A DNA stretch of 60,195 nt from Chlorobium chlorochromatii (GTDB taxonomy: Bacteria > Bacteroidota > Chlorobiia > Chlorobiales > Chlorobiaceae): contig DYND01000008.1 of the NCBI GenBank assembly GCA_020721255.1, forward strand, positions 1 through 60,195, read 5' to 3'. The translations under genes were made by a program, and so were the position numbers. Of the stretch, positions 35,290 to 46,374 are shown piece after piece (within the stretch, counting starts at the first letter, position 1; each line of letters begins with the position of its first letter). The notes under the pieces were generated by a model. That model saw only the letters and a list, made by a program, of their open reading frames with translations, was not told the origin of the DNA and did no database searches.

Positions 35290-37134
35290 TTATTCAACAG
35301 TCACCGATTTTGCCAGATTTCGTGGACGATCAACATTAGACCCTCTCAGTGTAGCAATATGATATGCCAGAAGCTGCAACGGAATCACTGCCAGAAGTGG
35401 CGTAATAGGCGCGGAAGCTTGAGGAATATAAATCACCTCTTCAGCCAGGCGTTTAATGTCATCATCACCCTCATTGGCAATTGCAATCACCCTGCCTTTC
35501 CTGCTCCGCACCTCCTCAATATTGCTGAGAATTTTTGCATAGGTGTTATCACGAGTTGCAATAATAATGACCGGCATATCTTCATCAATCAAAGCAATTG
35601 GTCCATGCTTCATTTCAGCAGCCGGATAACCCTCTGCATGAATATATGATATCTCTTTAAGCTTTAAAGCGCCCTCTAACGCGACAGGAAAGTTATATCC
35701 TCTACCGAGATAAAGAAAGTTTTTTGCATCCTTAAAACGTCCGGCAATAGCTTTTATCTGACCGTCAAGCTCAAGAATGCGGGTAACTTTTTCAGGAGTT
35801 GCTGCAAGTTCTTTCAGGCTGAGCGTAATTTCATTATGCGAGAGAGTTCTCCCTTTGCTGAGCGCAAGCGCAAGCATGTAGAGCATAATCACTTGAGCCG
35901 TAAAGGCTTTCGTGGATGCAACACCAATTTCAGGGCCAGCGTGCGTGTACATGCCGCAATCTGTTTCACGCGCAATGGTTGAGCCAACAACATTGCAAAT
36001 GCCCAGCACCAGTGCACCTCTCTCTTTTGCAATACGCAGCGCGGCAAGCGTATCAGCCGTTTCGCCGGATTGAGAAATAAGAATAACGACGTCACCAACG
36101 CCTATAATTGGATTGCGATAACGAAATTCAGAAGCGTAATCAACTTCAACAGGAATACGCGCAAAATCTTCGATAAGATATTCGCCAAGAAGTGCCGCAT
36201 GCCAGCTCGTGCCACAGGCGCAAATAACAATGCGTTTTGCCTGTTTCAGACGGTCGAGATAATCTACAATACCACCAAGCGATATTTTCCCCGCTTCAAG
36301 ACGGACACGACCACGCATAACATCGTGCATAACGGCCGGCTGCTCAAAAATCTCTTTGAGCATAAAATGCTCAAACCCACCTTTTTCAATTTTTTCTAAT
36401 GAAAAATCGATCTCGGTTATAATTTTTTCCTGCTCAACATTTTCAATTGTTTTAACCGAATATCCATCCCTCGTTATCACGGCAAGCTCACCGTCGGAGA
36501 GATAGACAACCCTGTTAGTATGTTCTACAAGCGGTGCAGCATCTGAAGCAATAAAAAACTCGCCTGCACCGATTCCAATCACAAGCGGACTGCCTTTGCG
36601 TGCTACAACAATTTTATCGGGCTCGCGGGCGGTAAGCACACAAAGCCCATAAGCACCCTCAATGTGTCGTAATGTGCGACGTACAACGCGCTCAAGCTCC
36701 AGCGATGGATCGTGCTGCCATATTCTATCAATGAGATGAACAAGTACTTCGGAGTCAGTCTCACTGAGAAAAAGATAACCATCAGCAATCAACTCCTGCT
36801 TGAGCGCCGAGTAATTTTCAATAATACCATTATGAATAATGGCAATATCACCTGCAGCATTGACATGTGGATGCGCATTGACATCATTAGGTTCGCCATG
36901 TGTTGCCCATCGCGTATGACCAATGCCCATGTTTGCTCCAGCAAGGCGTTCGCGCTCTATCGAGGTGCCCTCTTCGAGTGTGCTGACACTGCCCTTCCGT
37001 TTCATTACCGAGAGCGTCTCATCAAGCAAAGCAATACCTGCGGAATCGTAACCACGATATTCCAGCCGTTTTAAGCCGTTCAAAAGAATCGGGGCAGCAT
37101 CACGCCATCCTATATATCCAACAATTCCACACAT
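35290..37134 (-). CDS. glmS: Glutamine-fructose-6-phosphate aminotransferase (isomerizing)
   Basis: GlmS converts fructose 6-phosphate and glutamine into glucosamine 6-phosphate, the first step to UDP-GlcNAc. Cys2 in MCGIVGYIG is the glutaminase nucleophile, EYRGYDSAG and GHTRWATHG follow, and the two SIS domains (CGTSWHAALLGEYL, SQSGETADTLAALR) plus the C-terminal LAKSVTVE end are intact. Length 614 is standard. No glmS ribozyme-like leader is evident in the short upstream space. Confidence 0.98.
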   Translation of the reverse strand: MCGIVGYIGWRDAAPILLNGLKRLEYRGYDSAGIALLDETLSVMKRKGSVSTLEEGTSIERERLAGANMGIGHTRWATHGEPNDVNAHPHVNAAGDIAIIHNGIIENYSALKQELIADGYLFLSETDSEVLVHLIDRIWQHDPSLELERVVRRTLRHIEGAYGLCVLTAREPDKIVVARKGSPLVIGIGAGEFFIASDAAPLVEHTNRVVYLSDGELAVITRDGYSVKTIENVEQEKIITEIDFSLEKIEKGGFEHFMLKEIFEQPAVMHDVMRGRVRLEAGKISLGGIVDYLDRLKQAKRIVICACGTSWHAALLGEYLIEDFARIPVEVDYASEFRYRNPIIGVGDVVILISQSGETADTLAALRIAKERGALVLGICNVVGSTIARETDCGMYTHAGPEIGVASTKAFTAQVIMLYMLALALSKGRTLSHNEITLSLKELAATPEKVTRILELDGQIKAIAGRFKDAKNFLYLGRGYNFPVALEGALKLKEISYIHAEGYPAAEMKHGPIALIDEDMPVIIIATRDNTYAKILSNIEEVRSRKGRVIAIANEGDDDIKRLAEEVIYIPQASAPITPLLAVIPLQLLAYHIATLRGSNVDRPRNLAKSVTVE

Positions 37135-37234
37135 AAGGTCAGTTTAAACTTTTTCAAAGTGTTCAAATATCAGGCAATGGTTTTCGGCGAAACAACCATC
37201 TTTAGCAATACAGGCCACATAATGGTTGCAACCA

Positions 37235-38059
37235 TTATAACACCCGCTGCATCTCATTACAAATTTTTGCGGCTTCAGTAGCAACAGCTTGCTCATAATC
37301 ATCAAGAGTGGCAAAGGTTCCGGATGGATAGATAAGTGCACGGCTGACGTTGATAATGGCGCTTTGTCGATTGGCATCAACACCCAGATTGACAGCATCT
37401 TCCAGCGAACCACCTTGAGCACCGACACCTGGAATCAAGAGAAATAACCCTGACGCATCGCGACGAATATCGCTAAGCACATGGCTTTTCGTAGCACCAA
37501 CAACAACGCCACCATTACCGTTCCTGCTCCACGATGCAACCTTATTGAGAACATTGCGATACAGCGGCATTCCACTCATCATTGTCTGCTCTTCAAAATC
37601 CGCAGAACCAGCGTTTGATGTGAGGCAAAGCACAAAAACCAGCTTCTCCTCATAGGCAAAAAATGGTTCAAGTGAATCAAAACCCATGTAAGGCGCAACC
37701 GTAATGGCATCAAAAAACCAATGCTCAAAAAAAGCTTGTGCATACATTTTACTCGTATTACCAATATCCGCCCGTTTCGCGTCCGCAATAGTCATACAGT
37801 GCTCAGGAATAGCGCTGAGCGTCTGCTCCATATCCTGCAACCCACCAACACCTCTGGCTTCATAAAAAGCAGTGTTAAGCTTGTAGGCAACGGCATAGTC
37901 AGCAGTAGCGCGAATAACCGCTCGGTTGAACTCCAGCACAGGATTCTGGTATGAAGAAAAAATTTGAGGGATTTTTACAGGATCACTATCAAGCCCAACA
38001 CACAAGAGTGACTTCAATTCCGATATGCGACTATTTGCCTTTTCGCGAACAAAACTCAT
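37235..38059 (-). CDS. pyrF: Orotidine 5'-phosphate decarboxylase (type 2)
   Basis: PyrF makes UMP by decarboxylating OMP. I use the ATG at 38059: upstream ATGs (to 38167) add a segment not found in the family. The 274 residues are typical for the type 2 branch (TIGR02127). LCVGLDSDPVKIP, YKLNTAFYEA, and DAKRADIGNTSKMYA (catalytic Asp/Lys tetrad) and PGVGAQGG are visible. It lies 100 bases after glmS's start on the same strand and is probably transcribed separately. Confidence 0.94.
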   Translation of the reverse strand: MSFVREKANSRISELKSLLCVGLDSDPVKIPQIFSSYQNPVLEFNRAVIRATADYAVAYKLNTAFYEARGVGGLQDMEQTLSAIPEHCMTIADAKRADIGNTSKMYAQAFFEHWFFDAITVAPYMGFDSLEPFFAYEEKLVFVLCLTSNAGSADFEEQTMMSGMPLYRNVLNKVASWSRNGNGGVVVGATKSHVLSDIRRDASGLFLLIPGVGAQGGSLEDAVNLGVDANRQSAIINVSRALIYPSGTFATLDDYEQAVATEAAKICNEMQRVL

Positions 38060-38272
38060 AACGTATGGTTCATCTGTTTTAAATAATTCCAACAAAGCAC
38101 AACGAAACTTATAAGCGGCGGAATACATTACAAAGTTGCATTGAATATAAAATATGTTTTGTTGCAAGATGCTGCATTAAATGAAGAAATCCCGTAAATT
38201 AACTACTTACGACCATTGCGAATGGTGACTTTTCACCAGCATCGCACCTATTATAACCATGATTGTTGATTG

Positions 38273-40381
38273 ATGGCAAAAAACTCAGTTAAACCACCAA
38301 ACCCTTACAAAAACGAACCGGAACCGAGTACACCTCGACCCAAATTTCCCATTATGTATTATGTGGTCGTCATTGTGCTTCTCATAGGTATTCAACTTGC
38401 TTTTTTCTGGTCAGGCTCTTCGCAGGAAATTCCTTACAGCACCTTCCGCAAGCTCATTACTGAAGAGAAAGTGGTGTCGGTGAAGCTATCTCCCGAAAGA
38501 ATTTATATCAAACTTAAACCGGGCGTTGACACAGGCATTACAGTAAAAGAGCAACAGAATGATACTCCTGGTATCACCATGCCGCAATCATCTTCAAAGC
38601 CGGATGAAATTTATGTCAATCCCGTGCGTGACGATGGCTTGATTGAATTGCTTGAAAAAAAGGGAGTGAAATATCAAGGAATGCCCAGCAGTACATGGAT
38701 CAGTGAACTGCTGCAATGGTTACTCCCGTTTGGCTTACTGCTTGGTCTCTATTTTTTTGTGTTCCGAAAAATGGGTGGTCCGGGTTCGCAGTTTATGAAT
38801 ATAGGGAAGAACAAAGCTGCTCTTTACGAAAATCTTGACGAGCACACCCGTATTACTTTTAAAGATGTTGCGGGTCTGGACGAAGCAAAAGCTGAGGTAA
38901 TGGAGGTGGTCGATTTTCTGAAAGCACCTAAAAAATACACCACGCTTGGCGGTAAACTTCCAAAAGGTGTTTTACTGGTTGGCCCTCCAGGAACAGGGAA
39001 AACCCTTCTGGCAAAAGCTGTTGCCGGTGAAGCTGATGTACCATTTTTCAGCCTCAGCGGTTCTGATTTTGTGGAGATGTTTGTTGGTGTGGGCGCAGCA
39101 AGGGTACGCGATCTCTTTAAGCAGGCAAAAGAGAAAGCACCTTGCATCATTTTTATAGATGAAATTGATGCCGTCGGGCGCAGCCGAGGCAAAGGTGCCA
39201 TGATGGGCGCTAACGATGAACGTGAAAACACACTGAATCAGTTGCTTGTTGAAATGGATGGCTTTGCAACCGACAAGGGTGTAATTCTCATGGCAGCAAC
39301 GAACCGTCCTGATGTGCTCGATTCAGCGCTGTTACGCCCAGGTCGTTTTGACCGCCAGATAATGGTGGACAAGCCCGATCTTAAAGGACGTATGGATATT
39401 TTCAAAGTGCACACCAAAGCTCTTTCTCTCTCAAAAGAGGTGAATCTGAAAGCACTTGCATCACAAACACCGGGATTTGCCGGGGCAGAGATTGCCAATG
39501 CCGCAAACGAAGCTGCATTGCTTGCCTCTCGCCGCAACAAGCAAAGCATTGAGATGAAAGATTTCGAAGATGCTATTGAACGGGTCATCGCCGGACTTGA
39601 AAAGAAAAATAAAGTCATCAATCCGCGTGAAAAACAGATTGTCGCTTACCATGAAGCTGGTCATGCTATTGTAAGCTGGATGATGCCCGACAATGATCCC
39701 GTCCAAAAAATCTCAATTGTACCACGCGGCATGAGCGCACTTGGGTACACTATGAATATTCCGCTGGAAGATCGCTATCTGATGACCAAAAATGAGCTCA
39801 TTGGACGCATCTGTGGTTTGTTAGGCGGACGTATTGCGGAGCAGATTATCTTCAACGAAATCTCGACTGGGGCACAAAATGACCTCGAAAAAATCACCAG
39901 CATTGCCTACAACATGGTAACCGTGTATGGAATGAGTGAAAAACTTGGTAACATCTCATTTTATGAAAGCAATAATCCATACTATGGCAGTCCAGGTGTT
40001 GATAAAAAATATGGCGAAGAGACTGCGCGCCTGATTGACCGCGAGGTTATGAGCATTATTGAAGATGCTCGCATGAGGGTGATGACTCTGCTTACCGAAA
40101 ACAGAGAGAAGCTCGAAAAGCTGGCCAGTGAATTGCTGCTCAAAGAAATGCTTCAATATCCTCAGGTTGAAGAAATTCTCGGCAAACGTGCAGAGGGGCT
40201 CTTCCCAACAATGCACTTGGACGATGCTGCTGAAACCGATATGCTTCTTCCAGATGTATCGGAGAGTGATGGCAACACCTCGCAAAACAATGGCAGCGAA
40301 CAGCTTTCGGCTCAAGAGCGTGCTGAACTTGAAGAAGCGGTTGCTCGACTCAAGCAAACGAGAAACATACCTGAAAACTGA
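38273..40381 (+). CDS. ftsH: ATP-dependent zinc metalloprotease FtsH
   Basis: FtsH is the membrane-anchored AAA+ protease that degrades misfolded membrane proteins and regulators. The start ATG (38273) follows TTG 38270. Two membrane segments flank the periplasmic part ([18 protein letters not shown] about 30-47 and [15 protein letters not shown] about 150-165). Walker A GPPGTGKT lies at about 237-244, the SRH near RPGRFDRQI, and the zinc site HEAGH at 460-464. A Pro/acid-rich tail follows. The 702-residue length is slightly long due to the N- and C-terminal extensions. It is ended by an unusually long hairpin. Confidence 0.97.
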   Translation: MAKNSVKPPNPYKNEPEPSTPRPKFPIMYYVVVIVLLIGIQLAFFWSGSSQEIPYSTFRKLITEEKVVSVKLSPERIYIKLKPGVDTGITVKEQQNDTPGITMPQSSSKPDEIYVNPVRDDGLIELLEKKGVKYQGMPSSTWISELLQWLLPFGLLLGLYFFVFRKMGGPGSQFMNIGKNKAALYENLDEHTRITFKDVAGLDEAKAEVMEVVDFLKAPKKYTTLGGKLPKGVLLVGPPGTGKTLLAKAVAGEADVPFFSLSGSDFVEMFVGVGAARVRDLFKQAKEKAPCIIFIDEIDAVGRSRGKGAMMGANDERENTLNQLLVEMDGFATDKGVILMAATNRPDVLDSALLRPGRFDRQIMVDKPDLKGRMDIFKVHTKALSLSKEVNLKALASQTPGFAGAEIANAANEAALLASRRNKQSIEMKDFEDAIERVIAGLEKKNKVINPREKQIVAYHEAGHAIVSWMMPDNDPVQKISIVPRGMSALGYTMNIPLEDRYLMTKNELIGRICGLLGGRIAEQIIFNEISTGAQNDLEKITSIAYNMVTVYGMSEKLGNISFYESNNPYYGSPGVDKKYGEETARLIDREVMSIIEDARMRVMTLLTENREKLEKLASELLLKEMLQYPQVEEILGKRAEGLFPTMHLDDAAETDMLLPDVSESDGNTSQNNGSEQLSAQERAELEEAVARLKQTRNIPEN

Positions 40382-40416
40382 TAAAAGATTAAGTGGTTGG
40401 TGGTTAATGTTTTAGA

Positions 40417-40465
40417 ATCAATAACGACAAAAGGCAGGTATTTCCTGCCTTTTGTCGTTATTGAT
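40417..40465. terminator. 22-bp perfect hairpin between ftsH and tRNA-Val
   Basis: ATCAATAACGACAAAAGGCAGG (40417-40438) is exactly complementary to 40444-40465 around a five-base loop. The stem contains AAAA/TTTT runs, so it can terminate ftsH on the + strand and the tRNA transcript on the minus strand. Confidence 0.85.
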
Positions 40466-40479
40466 ATGTTTGTTCAGTG

Positions 40480-40553
40480 TGGGTCCCGAGGGAGTCGAAC
40501 CCCCGACCTACTGGGTGTAAACCAGTCGCTCTAACCAACTGAGCTAGGAACCC
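40480..40553 (-). tRNA. tRNA-Val (UAC)
   Basis: A complete 74-base cloverleaf is read on the minus strand: acceptor GGGTTCC pairing with GGGACCC (one G-U), D-arm TAGCTCAGTTGGTTAGAGC, anticodon stem ACTGG/CCAGT with the seven-base loop TTTACAC (anticodon TAC), T-arm GGGGGTTCGACTCCC, and discriminator A. CCA is not encoded. It reads GUN valine codons. Confidence 0.95.
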
Positions 40554-40635
40554 ATCAATCAAGGGGCGAATTATAACACAAATTATGTATTCTTACAAAT
40601 AAGAAATCTTTTTTATGAGCTTATCCACCGTCCGC

Positions 40636-41247
40636 TTATGCTTTGGTAATTTTATCGAAGTCTTTCGTGATGGAATGGAACATCTTATTCGTTGAGGTCT
40701 GCATGATAATCGACATGCCGGCATTCGTCATAGCATGAAGAATATTTTCAGGCACAATGCGAAAAGCCGGATAGAGAATAAAACAAACATCGATTCGTAA
40801 ATCGAACTGCACTCGTGTTTTTTTAGCATCAACCGGACGAAGCTCCATTTCCGCAAACGCTTTGCCTTCAAAACGATACTTATCAGGATCTTCAATTTCA
40901 TCAGGTGCAGGATGGTGCTGCCACCGTATTTTTTTACCAACGGTGTAACGCTGAATCACTTCGTCAGGCAAGTCCGCCGGATCATTGTATTCGATATGAG
41001 CAGGCAGTTCAACAAGCAGCTCTTCAAGTTGTTCAACAAAAAAAATAACATCAAACGGGTTGTTTTGCGGATCAGTTACCCGAAAGTGCCACTTATAAAC
41101 ATTGTCGATATCGGTAAGTTCGACATTATAACAAAAGGGATTAAACCCTAATATTTTTTTCTGATCGCTGAGGTAAGCAACGGTATGGTTAAATTCAACG
41201 GGGAATATCCAGTCACCCTTGCTGACTCCTGTCGCTTCCATTTTCAT
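40636..41247 (-). CDS. DUF1997 family protein
   Basis: The 203-residue soluble protein resembles the DUF1997 family found in cyanobacteria, chloroplasts and green sulfur bacteria: an SRPBCC/START-like fold with [15 protein letters not shown] at the front, the central [14 protein letters not shown], and the late [22 protein letters not shown]. No catalytic motif stands out. It follows prfA by 24 bases and probably ends the rseP-prfA-DUF1997 run. Assignment is from pattern memory; a photosynthesis-linked role is speculation based on the family's distribution. Confidence 0.65.
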   Translation of the reverse strand: MKMEATGVSKGDWIFPVEFNHTVAYLSDQKKILGFNPFCYNVELTDIDNVYKWHFRVTDPQNNPFDVIFFVEQLEELLVELPAHIEYNDPADLPDEVIQRYTVGKKIRWQHHPAPDEIEDPDKYRFEGKAFAEMELRPVDAKKTRVQFDLRIDVCFILYPAFRIVPENILHAMTNAGMSIIMQTSTNKMFHSITKDFDKITKA

Positions 41248-41271
41248 CGTATCGCCTTTCCTCTATTTCGT

Positions 41272-42345
41272 TTACATGAGTTCGGATTTCAGCCGTTCGG
41301 TCTGGTCGTGCATTTTAAGCGCCTCAATAATCTCTTGCAGCTCCCCTTGTAAAATCTGCGGCAAGCCGTGGCTTGTAAAGCCAATACGGTGGTCAGTAAC
41401 GCGTGATTGCGGATAGTTGTAAGTACGGATTTTAGCGCTTCGGTCGCCGGTTGTCACCATCGAACGGCGCATATCTGCACGTTGCTGCTGCTGTTCGGCA
41501 AGCTGAATATCGTAGAGCTTGGTACGCAGCATTTGCATCGCCCGCTCCTTATTCTGAAGCTGGGAACGCTCCTCTTGGCAAGCGGCGACAATGCCGGTAG
41601 GAATATGCGTAATACGCACGGCCGTCTCAACCTTGTTAACGTTCTGCCCCCCTTTTCCTCCGCTGCGATACGTATCAAAGCGTAAATCATCGCGCCGTAT
41701 CTCCACATCAACCTCTTCAGCTTCTGGTAGCACAGCAACACTCACCGCCGATGTGTGGATGCGCCCTTGAGTTTCAGTGTCGGGTACTCGCTGCACACGA
41801 TGCACGCCACTCTCATACTTCATGGTACCATAAACATCGTTACCGCTCACTTCGAGCACCATCTCTCTGAACCCACCCGGCACGGAACTTTCATTAAAGC
41901 TCAACACCTGATACTTCCATCCCTGCTGTTCAGCATATCGCTGATACATGCGAGTTAAATCGGCAGTAAAAAGTGCCGCTTCTTCGCCACCGGTTCCAGC
42001 ACGAATCTCGATAATAACGTTACGGGAATCAGCCTCCTCTTTTGGGAGAAGTAACACTTTCAGTCGCTGTTCAAGCTCTGGTAGCATATTCTCCAGTTCA
42101 TCGATCTCCAACTCAACCATAGCCTTCATATCAGGCTCACTCTCCTCATGCAGCAATTGGCGCGAGGCTTCAAGCTCCGACGTTTTTTGAGCATAATGAT
42201 CATACGCAAACACGATCTCCTTGAGATCACTGTACTCTTTGTTCAGCTTTTTATAGCGGGCCTGATCATTTGCTGCATTGGGGTCGGCAAGCAACTGTTC
42301 AAGATCGAGGTGTTTCTCTTTAATCGACTGTAATTTATCAAGCAT
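41272..42345 (-). CDS. prfA: Peptide chain release factor 1
   Basis: RF1 releases nascent chains at UAA and UAG. The stop-codon recognition tripeptide is P188-D-T190 (PxT, RF1-type, not the SPF of RF2), and the catalytic GGQ is at 232-234 within [11 protein letters not shown]. Length 357 is normal. It sits 18 bases after rseP. The presence of Asn after GGQ (GGQN) instead of the usual His is a small deviation from the common GGQH. Confidence 0.96.
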   Translation of the reverse strand: MLDKLQSIKEKHLDLEQLLADPNAANDQARYKKLNKEYSDLKEIVFAYDHYAQKTSELEASRQLLHEESEPDMKAMVELEIDELENMLPELEQRLKVLLLPKEEADSRNVIIEIRAGTGGEEAALFTADLTRMYQRYAEQQGWKYQVLSFNESSVPGGFREMVLEVSGNDVYGTMKYESGVHRVQRVPDTETQGRIHTSAVSVAVLPEAEEVDVEIRRDDLRFDTYRSGGKGGQNVNKVETAVRITHIPTGIVAACQEERSQLQNKERAMQMLRTKLYDIQLAEQQQQRADMRRSMVTTGDRSAKIRTYNYPQSRVTDHRIGFTSHGLPQILQGELQEIIEALKMHDQTERLKSELM

Positions 42346-42363
42346 TTTTTTTGCTTATCGACA

Positions 42364-43725
42364 TCAAAGGCTAAAAATATCATTGAGAAGAATATAGGCG
42401 AAAAGACCGAGAAGCAGCATCATACCTATCTGCTGAATGCGCATTTTAAGTTCGAACGGCATTTCACGACCCATAATGCCCTCAACAGCGTTCAGTACAA
42501 ATTGACCACCATCAAGCGCTGGAACAGGCAACATGTTGATAATTGCCAGAGAAATTGAGAGCATCGAGAGAAAATAGAGAAAGCTGACAGGCCCCTGTTC
42601 AGCGCTTTGACTCGCAATTTTTGCAATCTTGATCGGTCCACCAACTGACTTACGAAAATCCTCCTGACCCGTAAAAATTTTTGCAAATCCCTGCACCGTC
42701 ATGGCGCTCATTTTCCAGGTCTGACTGATACCACTGACAATCGACTCCGAGACACTGAGCTTTCTCCGATCGGAGGTAATCGTCTGTTTCAACGAAATAC
42801 CAATTTTACCTGATGCTGTTGGTACAACCGTTGTTACCGTAGTTTCACCTTCAGCACGAATAAGCTCTGCTGTGATGACCCTCCCATCTTTGGTTGCAAG
42901 ATGCTGCCACGTTATTCTGAGTGGCTTGCCAGCATTAGCTGAGATAATCCCGACAACCTCTGTCCAGTCACTAACAGGTTTACCATTCATCCCTGTAATA
43001 AGGGCACCTGATTTCATACCGGCACTGCTTGCTGGCATATTACTCAACACCTCATCAACCACAGGTGGCACAATTGGGCGCATACCAAGAGTCTGCTTAT
43101 CGTTTAGGCTCGACATAATGTTTAACGGTGCCTGCACGGTCACGCTTTTCCCATCACGAAGTAGCGTATAACGAAGTGACTGCGCTGTAAAAAGTGATGG
43201 ATCAAGCGCCTCTTCCCAACTGTCAAGAGCTTTGCCGTTTGCTTGCTGCAACCGGTCGCCAGTCTGCATGCCCATTGCAGCAAAAATGGAACCTTTTTCG
43301 ATAAATGCTGGATTGCTGACGCTAGTACGCGATTCTCCAAGCGTGAGAGTAATCCCGATAAAGATGCACGCGGCAAGAATAATGTTCATACCCACACCAC
43401 CAGCAAGCACAATAAGACGCTGCCATGCTGGTTTTGCCCTGAACTCCCACGGTTGTGGCTCACTGCTTTGAAAATTGGTATCGAGGCTTTCATCAATCAT
43501 GCCTGCAATTTTAACATAGCCACCAAGCGGGAACAGCCCAATACCATATTCGGTTTCACCAACTTGCTTTTTCCAAAGACGTAAATCAAAAAAATCAAAG
43601 CCGATATAAAATTTATCGACTCGCATTCCAAACAGCTTTGCTGTCAAGAAATGACCCAGTTCATGGACTGTAACCAGAATGAAAATGGCAATAATAAAAA
43701 AAAATGCTGTACTTAAAACATCCAT
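42364..43725 (-). CDS. rseP: RIP site-2 protease RseP
   Basis: This intramembrane zinc metalloprotease cleaves anti-sigma factors and residual signal peptides. HELGH at 21-25 in the first membrane helix and the late [13 protein letters not shown] (LDG motif) are the metal and catalytic sites. The [12 protein letters not shown] strand and one or two PDZ domains ([30 protein letters not shown]) are present. Length 453 is usual. It precedes prfA by 18 bases. A terminator separates it from dxr upstream. Confidence 0.95.
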   Translation of the reverse strand: MDVLSTAFFFIIAIFILVTVHELGHFLTAKLFGMRVDKFYIGFDFFDLRLWKKQVGETEYGIGLFPLGGYVKIAGMIDESLDTNFQSSEPQPWEFRAKPAWQRLIVLAGGVGMNIILAACIFIGITLTLGESRTSVSNPAFIEKGSIFAAMGMQTGDRLQQANGKALDSWEEALDPSLFTAQSLRYTLLRDGKSVTVQAPLNIMSSLNDKQTLGMRPIVPPVVDEVLSNMPASSAGMKSGALITGMNGKPVSDWTEVVGIISANAGKPLRITWQHLATKDGRVITAELIRAEGETTVTTVVPTASGKIGISLKQTITSDRRKLSVSESIVSGISQTWKMSAMTVQGFAKIFTGQEDFRKSVGGPIKIAKIASQSAEQGPVSFLYFLSMLSISLAIINMLPVPALDGGQFVLNAVEGIMGREMPFELKMRIQQIGMMLLLGLFAYILLNDIFSL

Positions 43726-43751
43726 GACAATCCTTTATTTCAGTAAAAAAC

Positions 43752-43798
43752 GAGGCTTTTCCGTTATGCCGATATACGGCGCAACGGAAAAGAGCCTC
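43752..43798 (-). terminator. Terminator between dxr and rseP
   Basis: GAGGCTTTTCCGTT (43752-43765) pairs with AACGGAAAA-g-AGCCTC (43783-43798), with an extra GCC/GGC inner stem. On the minus strand a TTTTTT run (43745-43750) follows. It ends the dxr transcript, so rseP should have its own promoter or depend on read-through. Confidence 0.8.
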
Positions 43799-43820
43799 TT
43801 ATTTAGGTTGGTTTATAGAT

Positions 43821-44969
43821 TTATGCAATCAGTTTTCTTGCTGTTTCACGTCCCCAACGGTCGGCCTGAAGATATTCATCAAGTTCAACTGGCGAATAAG
43901 CTTCATGCGCCTGCATGGTTTTTTCGACCGTGGCAGCGATGTCAGTAAATCCAATCTTCCGATCGAGGAAAGCTGCTACAGCAATCTCGTTTGCCGCATT
44001 CAGTACAGCAGGATAGGTACGACCAGCTTTCAGCGCGTCAAACGCCAGACGGAGAGCGGGGAAACGTACCATATCAGGCTCCTCAAAGGTAAGGGTTCCG
44101 ATCTTTGTCAGGTCAAGCTTGTGGATGCCGCTTTCGCACCGTTCTGGCCATGATAGAGCATACGCAATCGGTGCACGCATATCAGGCGACCCAAGCTGTG
44201 CAATGACGCAACCGTCGATATATTCGACCATCGAATGAATGATGCTCTGGGGATGTACCACAACGCCAATTTTTTCAGCGGGCATGTTAAAGAGCCAGTG
44301 TGCCTCGATTACCTCAAGGCCTTTATTCATCATGGTTGCGGAGTCAATCGTGATTTTTGCACCCATTGTCCATTGTGGATGTTTCAGTGCCTGCTCAAGC
44401 TTTACATTTTTCATCTCCTCTGCCGAGGTGTTGCGGAACGGACCGCCCGAAGCGGTCAGTATGATGCGTTCAACATCCTCTGCCCGATGACCGGCAAGTG
44501 ACTGGAAAATTGCAGAGTGCTCACTGTCAACTGGCAGCAAGTGGACGTTATGTTTCTTTACCAGATCAGAGACGAGCTGCCCTGCGACAACAAGTGTCTC
44601 CTTATTGGCCAATGCGATATGCTTGCCAGCCTTGATTGCAGTGACTGTTGGCACCAGTCCGGCGGCTCCAACGATGGCAGAGACGACCATTTCCACGCCA
44701 TTTGCGGAGGCAATGGTGGCAGCTCCTTCGATGCCGTAAAAAATTTCAGGTTTGTGAGATCCGAGCAGTTCTTGCAGTTTTTTTGCCGAATCAGCATCTC
44801 TGACTGAAACCGCATCCGGTCGGAATTCTTTGATCTGTTCCGCAAGCAAGGCGACATCGTGACCTTCGGCAAGACCGATAATATTGAATTTTTCAGGGTG
44901 CTGCCTGATAACGTCAAGTGTACTGAGTCCGATTGAGCCGGTACTGCCGAGGATGGATAGTGAACGCAT
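43821..44969 (-). CDS. dxr: 1-deoxy-D-xylulose 5-phosphate reductoisomerase
   Basis: Dxr makes 2-C-methylerythritol 4-phosphate, the committed step of the MEP isoprenoid pathway that feeds carotenoids, quinones and the bacteriochlorophyll tail. [20 protein letters not shown] is the NADPH-binding start; [12 protein letters not shown] and the metal motif region ASGGPFR follow. Length 382 is normal. It is a single gene ended by a terminator. Confidence 0.97.
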   Translation of the reverse strand: MRSLSILGSTGSIGLSTLDVIRQHPEKFNIIGLAEGHDVALLAEQIKEFRPDAVSVRDADSAKKLQELLGSHKPEIFYGIEGAATIASANGVEMVVSAIVGAAGLVPTVTAIKAGKHIALANKETLVVAGQLVSDLVKKHNVHLLPVDSEHSAIFQSLAGHRAEDVERIILTASGGPFRNTSAEEMKNVKLEQALKHPQWTMGAKITIDSATMMNKGLEVIEAHWLFNMPAEKIGVVVHPQSIIHSMVEYIDGCVIAQLGSPDMRAPIAYALSWPERCESGIHKLDLTKIGTLTFEEPDMVRFPALRLAFDALKAGRTYPAVLNAANEIAVAAFLDRKIGFTDIAATVEKTMQAHEAYSPVELDEYLQADRWGRETARKLIA

Positions 44970-45344
44970 AAGTGTATAATATATGTTGCCGGGTTACTTG
45001 AATTATTGGCTTGAAGTTATACTTTTTCGTGGAGGCTTACAAATAGGCGATAATGAACGGCTCGCGCATTCAAAACGACATTGCCGTGCATCAGTGCTCC
45101 GCTTTCAGTAACGCCTCTCCAGATGGGTGATGTTCGTGAGTTGAAGGATGTTATGGTTAACCGACTCCCTTTCCTACTGATTATAGAGTTAAAACAGATA
45201 CAAGCTTTTGGGTATCATTTCTTAGAAACTATGACTCGTCCATCACTGTAAAGAGCGGAAAATGCAATCTCATCAGATCCACTACCTTCCATCAAAAGAG
45301 CCATCAGATCAACACCGATGGCTCCTGCACACAACAACAACCCA
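44970..45344. other. Intergenic gap between asd and dxr
   Basis: Apart from the asd terminator (45298-45324) no gene is convincing here. One frame overlapping the asd 3' end (45215-45421, minus) reads through the terminator hairpin and has no ribosome binding site. The dxr promoter should lie at 44970-45100. Confidence 0.5.
45298..45324 (-). terminator. Terminator after asd
   Basis: GAGCCATC (45298-45305) pairs with GATGGCTC (45317-45324); on the minus strand TTTT follows. It lies 20 bases after the asd stop and ends the recA-dusB-asd run. Confidence 0.75.
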
Positions 45345-46364
45345 CTAATTCTTCGCGACAATAACTTCAGCAATCTGCACCGCATTAGTGGCGGCGCCTT
45401 TGCGGAGGTTGTCGGAGACAATCCACATGTTCAGCGTCTGCGGATGCCAGTAATCGCGACGCACGCGCCCGACAAAAACTTCGTCGCGCTCGTAGGAGGT
45501 CAGCGGCATGGGATAGAGCCGTGCTGAGGGATCGTCCTGCAAAATAATGCCGGGCGAACTGGCAAGAAGCGCACGCACTTCGTCGATATCGAACTCTTTC
45601 GCAAGCTCAATATTCAGCGCCTCGCCGTGACCGCCATAAACCGGAATGCGAACGGTGGTTGGCGAAACGCTGATGGAGTCATCACCCATAATTTTTTTCG
45701 TCTCGTTCACCATCTTCATCTCTTCCTTGGTGTAGCCGTTCTCCGTGAAAGCATCAATCTGCGGCACAGCATTAAAGGCAATCTGGTGGAAATGGGTGAA
45801 CTGCTCCTGTGCTTCTCCAGCAAGCTCGCTTTCGAGAGCGTCGCGTCCCGCTTTGCCCTTGCCCGTTACAGACTGATAGGTTGAGACGATAACGCGCTTC
45901 ACGCCATATTTGTCGTGCAGCGGTTTCAGCGCTACCACCATCTGGATGGTTGAGCAGTTCGGATTGGCGATAATTGGCTCTGGTGTTCCATCGGTGCAAA
46001 AAATATCTCCGGGATTCACCTCCGGCACCACAAGCGGCACGTTCGGTTCCATGCGGAATGCTGATGAGTTGTCAATAACGATAGCGCCCTCAGCAGCCGC
46101 AATTGGTGCCCATTCTCTACTTGCGGTAGCACCTGCGGAGAAAAGTGCAATATCAACATCGCGAAACACTTCTGCTGAAGGTTCGCGAATAACAAACTCC
46201 TGCCCGCGAAAGGTCACGTTCTGACCAGCGCTTCTTGCTGATGCAATGGGCACAAAATCCGTTGCTGGAAAATTTCTCTCCTCCAACACCTTCATCATAG
46301 TGCGGCCAACCAGTCCAGTTGCTCCAAGCACTGCTACTTTGCAGCGCGAATCTCTCTTGCTCAT
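45345..46364 (-). CDS. asd: Aspartate-semialdehyde dehydrogenase
   Basis: Asd reduces aspartyl phosphate to the semialdehyde for lysine, diaminopimelate, threonine and methionine synthesis. VAVLGATGLVGRTMMKVLEER is the NADP-binding start, NPNCSTIQMV holds the active-site Cys, and GGHGEALNIEL carries the catalytic His region. Length 339 is typical. It starts ten bases after dusB. Confidence 0.97.
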   Translation of the reverse strand: MSKRDSRCKVAVLGATGLVGRTMMKVLEERNFPATDFVPIASARSAGQNVTFRGQEFVIREPSAEVFRDVDIALFSAGATASREWAPIAAAEGAIVIDNSSAFRMEPNVPLVVPEVNPGDIFCTDGTPEPIIANPNCSTIQMVVALKPLHDKYGVKRVIVSTYQSVTGKGKAGRDALESELAGEAQEQFTHFHQIAFNAVPQIDAFTENGYTKEEMKMVNETKKIMGDDSISVSPTTVRIPVYGGHGEALNIELAKEFDIDEVRALLASSPGIILQDDPSARLYPMPLTSYERDEVFVGRVRRDYWHPQTLNMWIVSDNLRKGAATNAVQIAEVIVAKN

Positions 46365-46374
46365 AACGTATGGT

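Noticed and set aside
37135..37234. glmS ribozyme upstream of glmS
   Set aside because: The space is short and lacks the conserved pseudoknot sequence; green sulfur bacteria are not known to me to use it.
45215..45421. 68-codon minus-strand frame across the asd end
   Set aside because: It overlaps the asd coding end and the asd terminator, and has no start signal.
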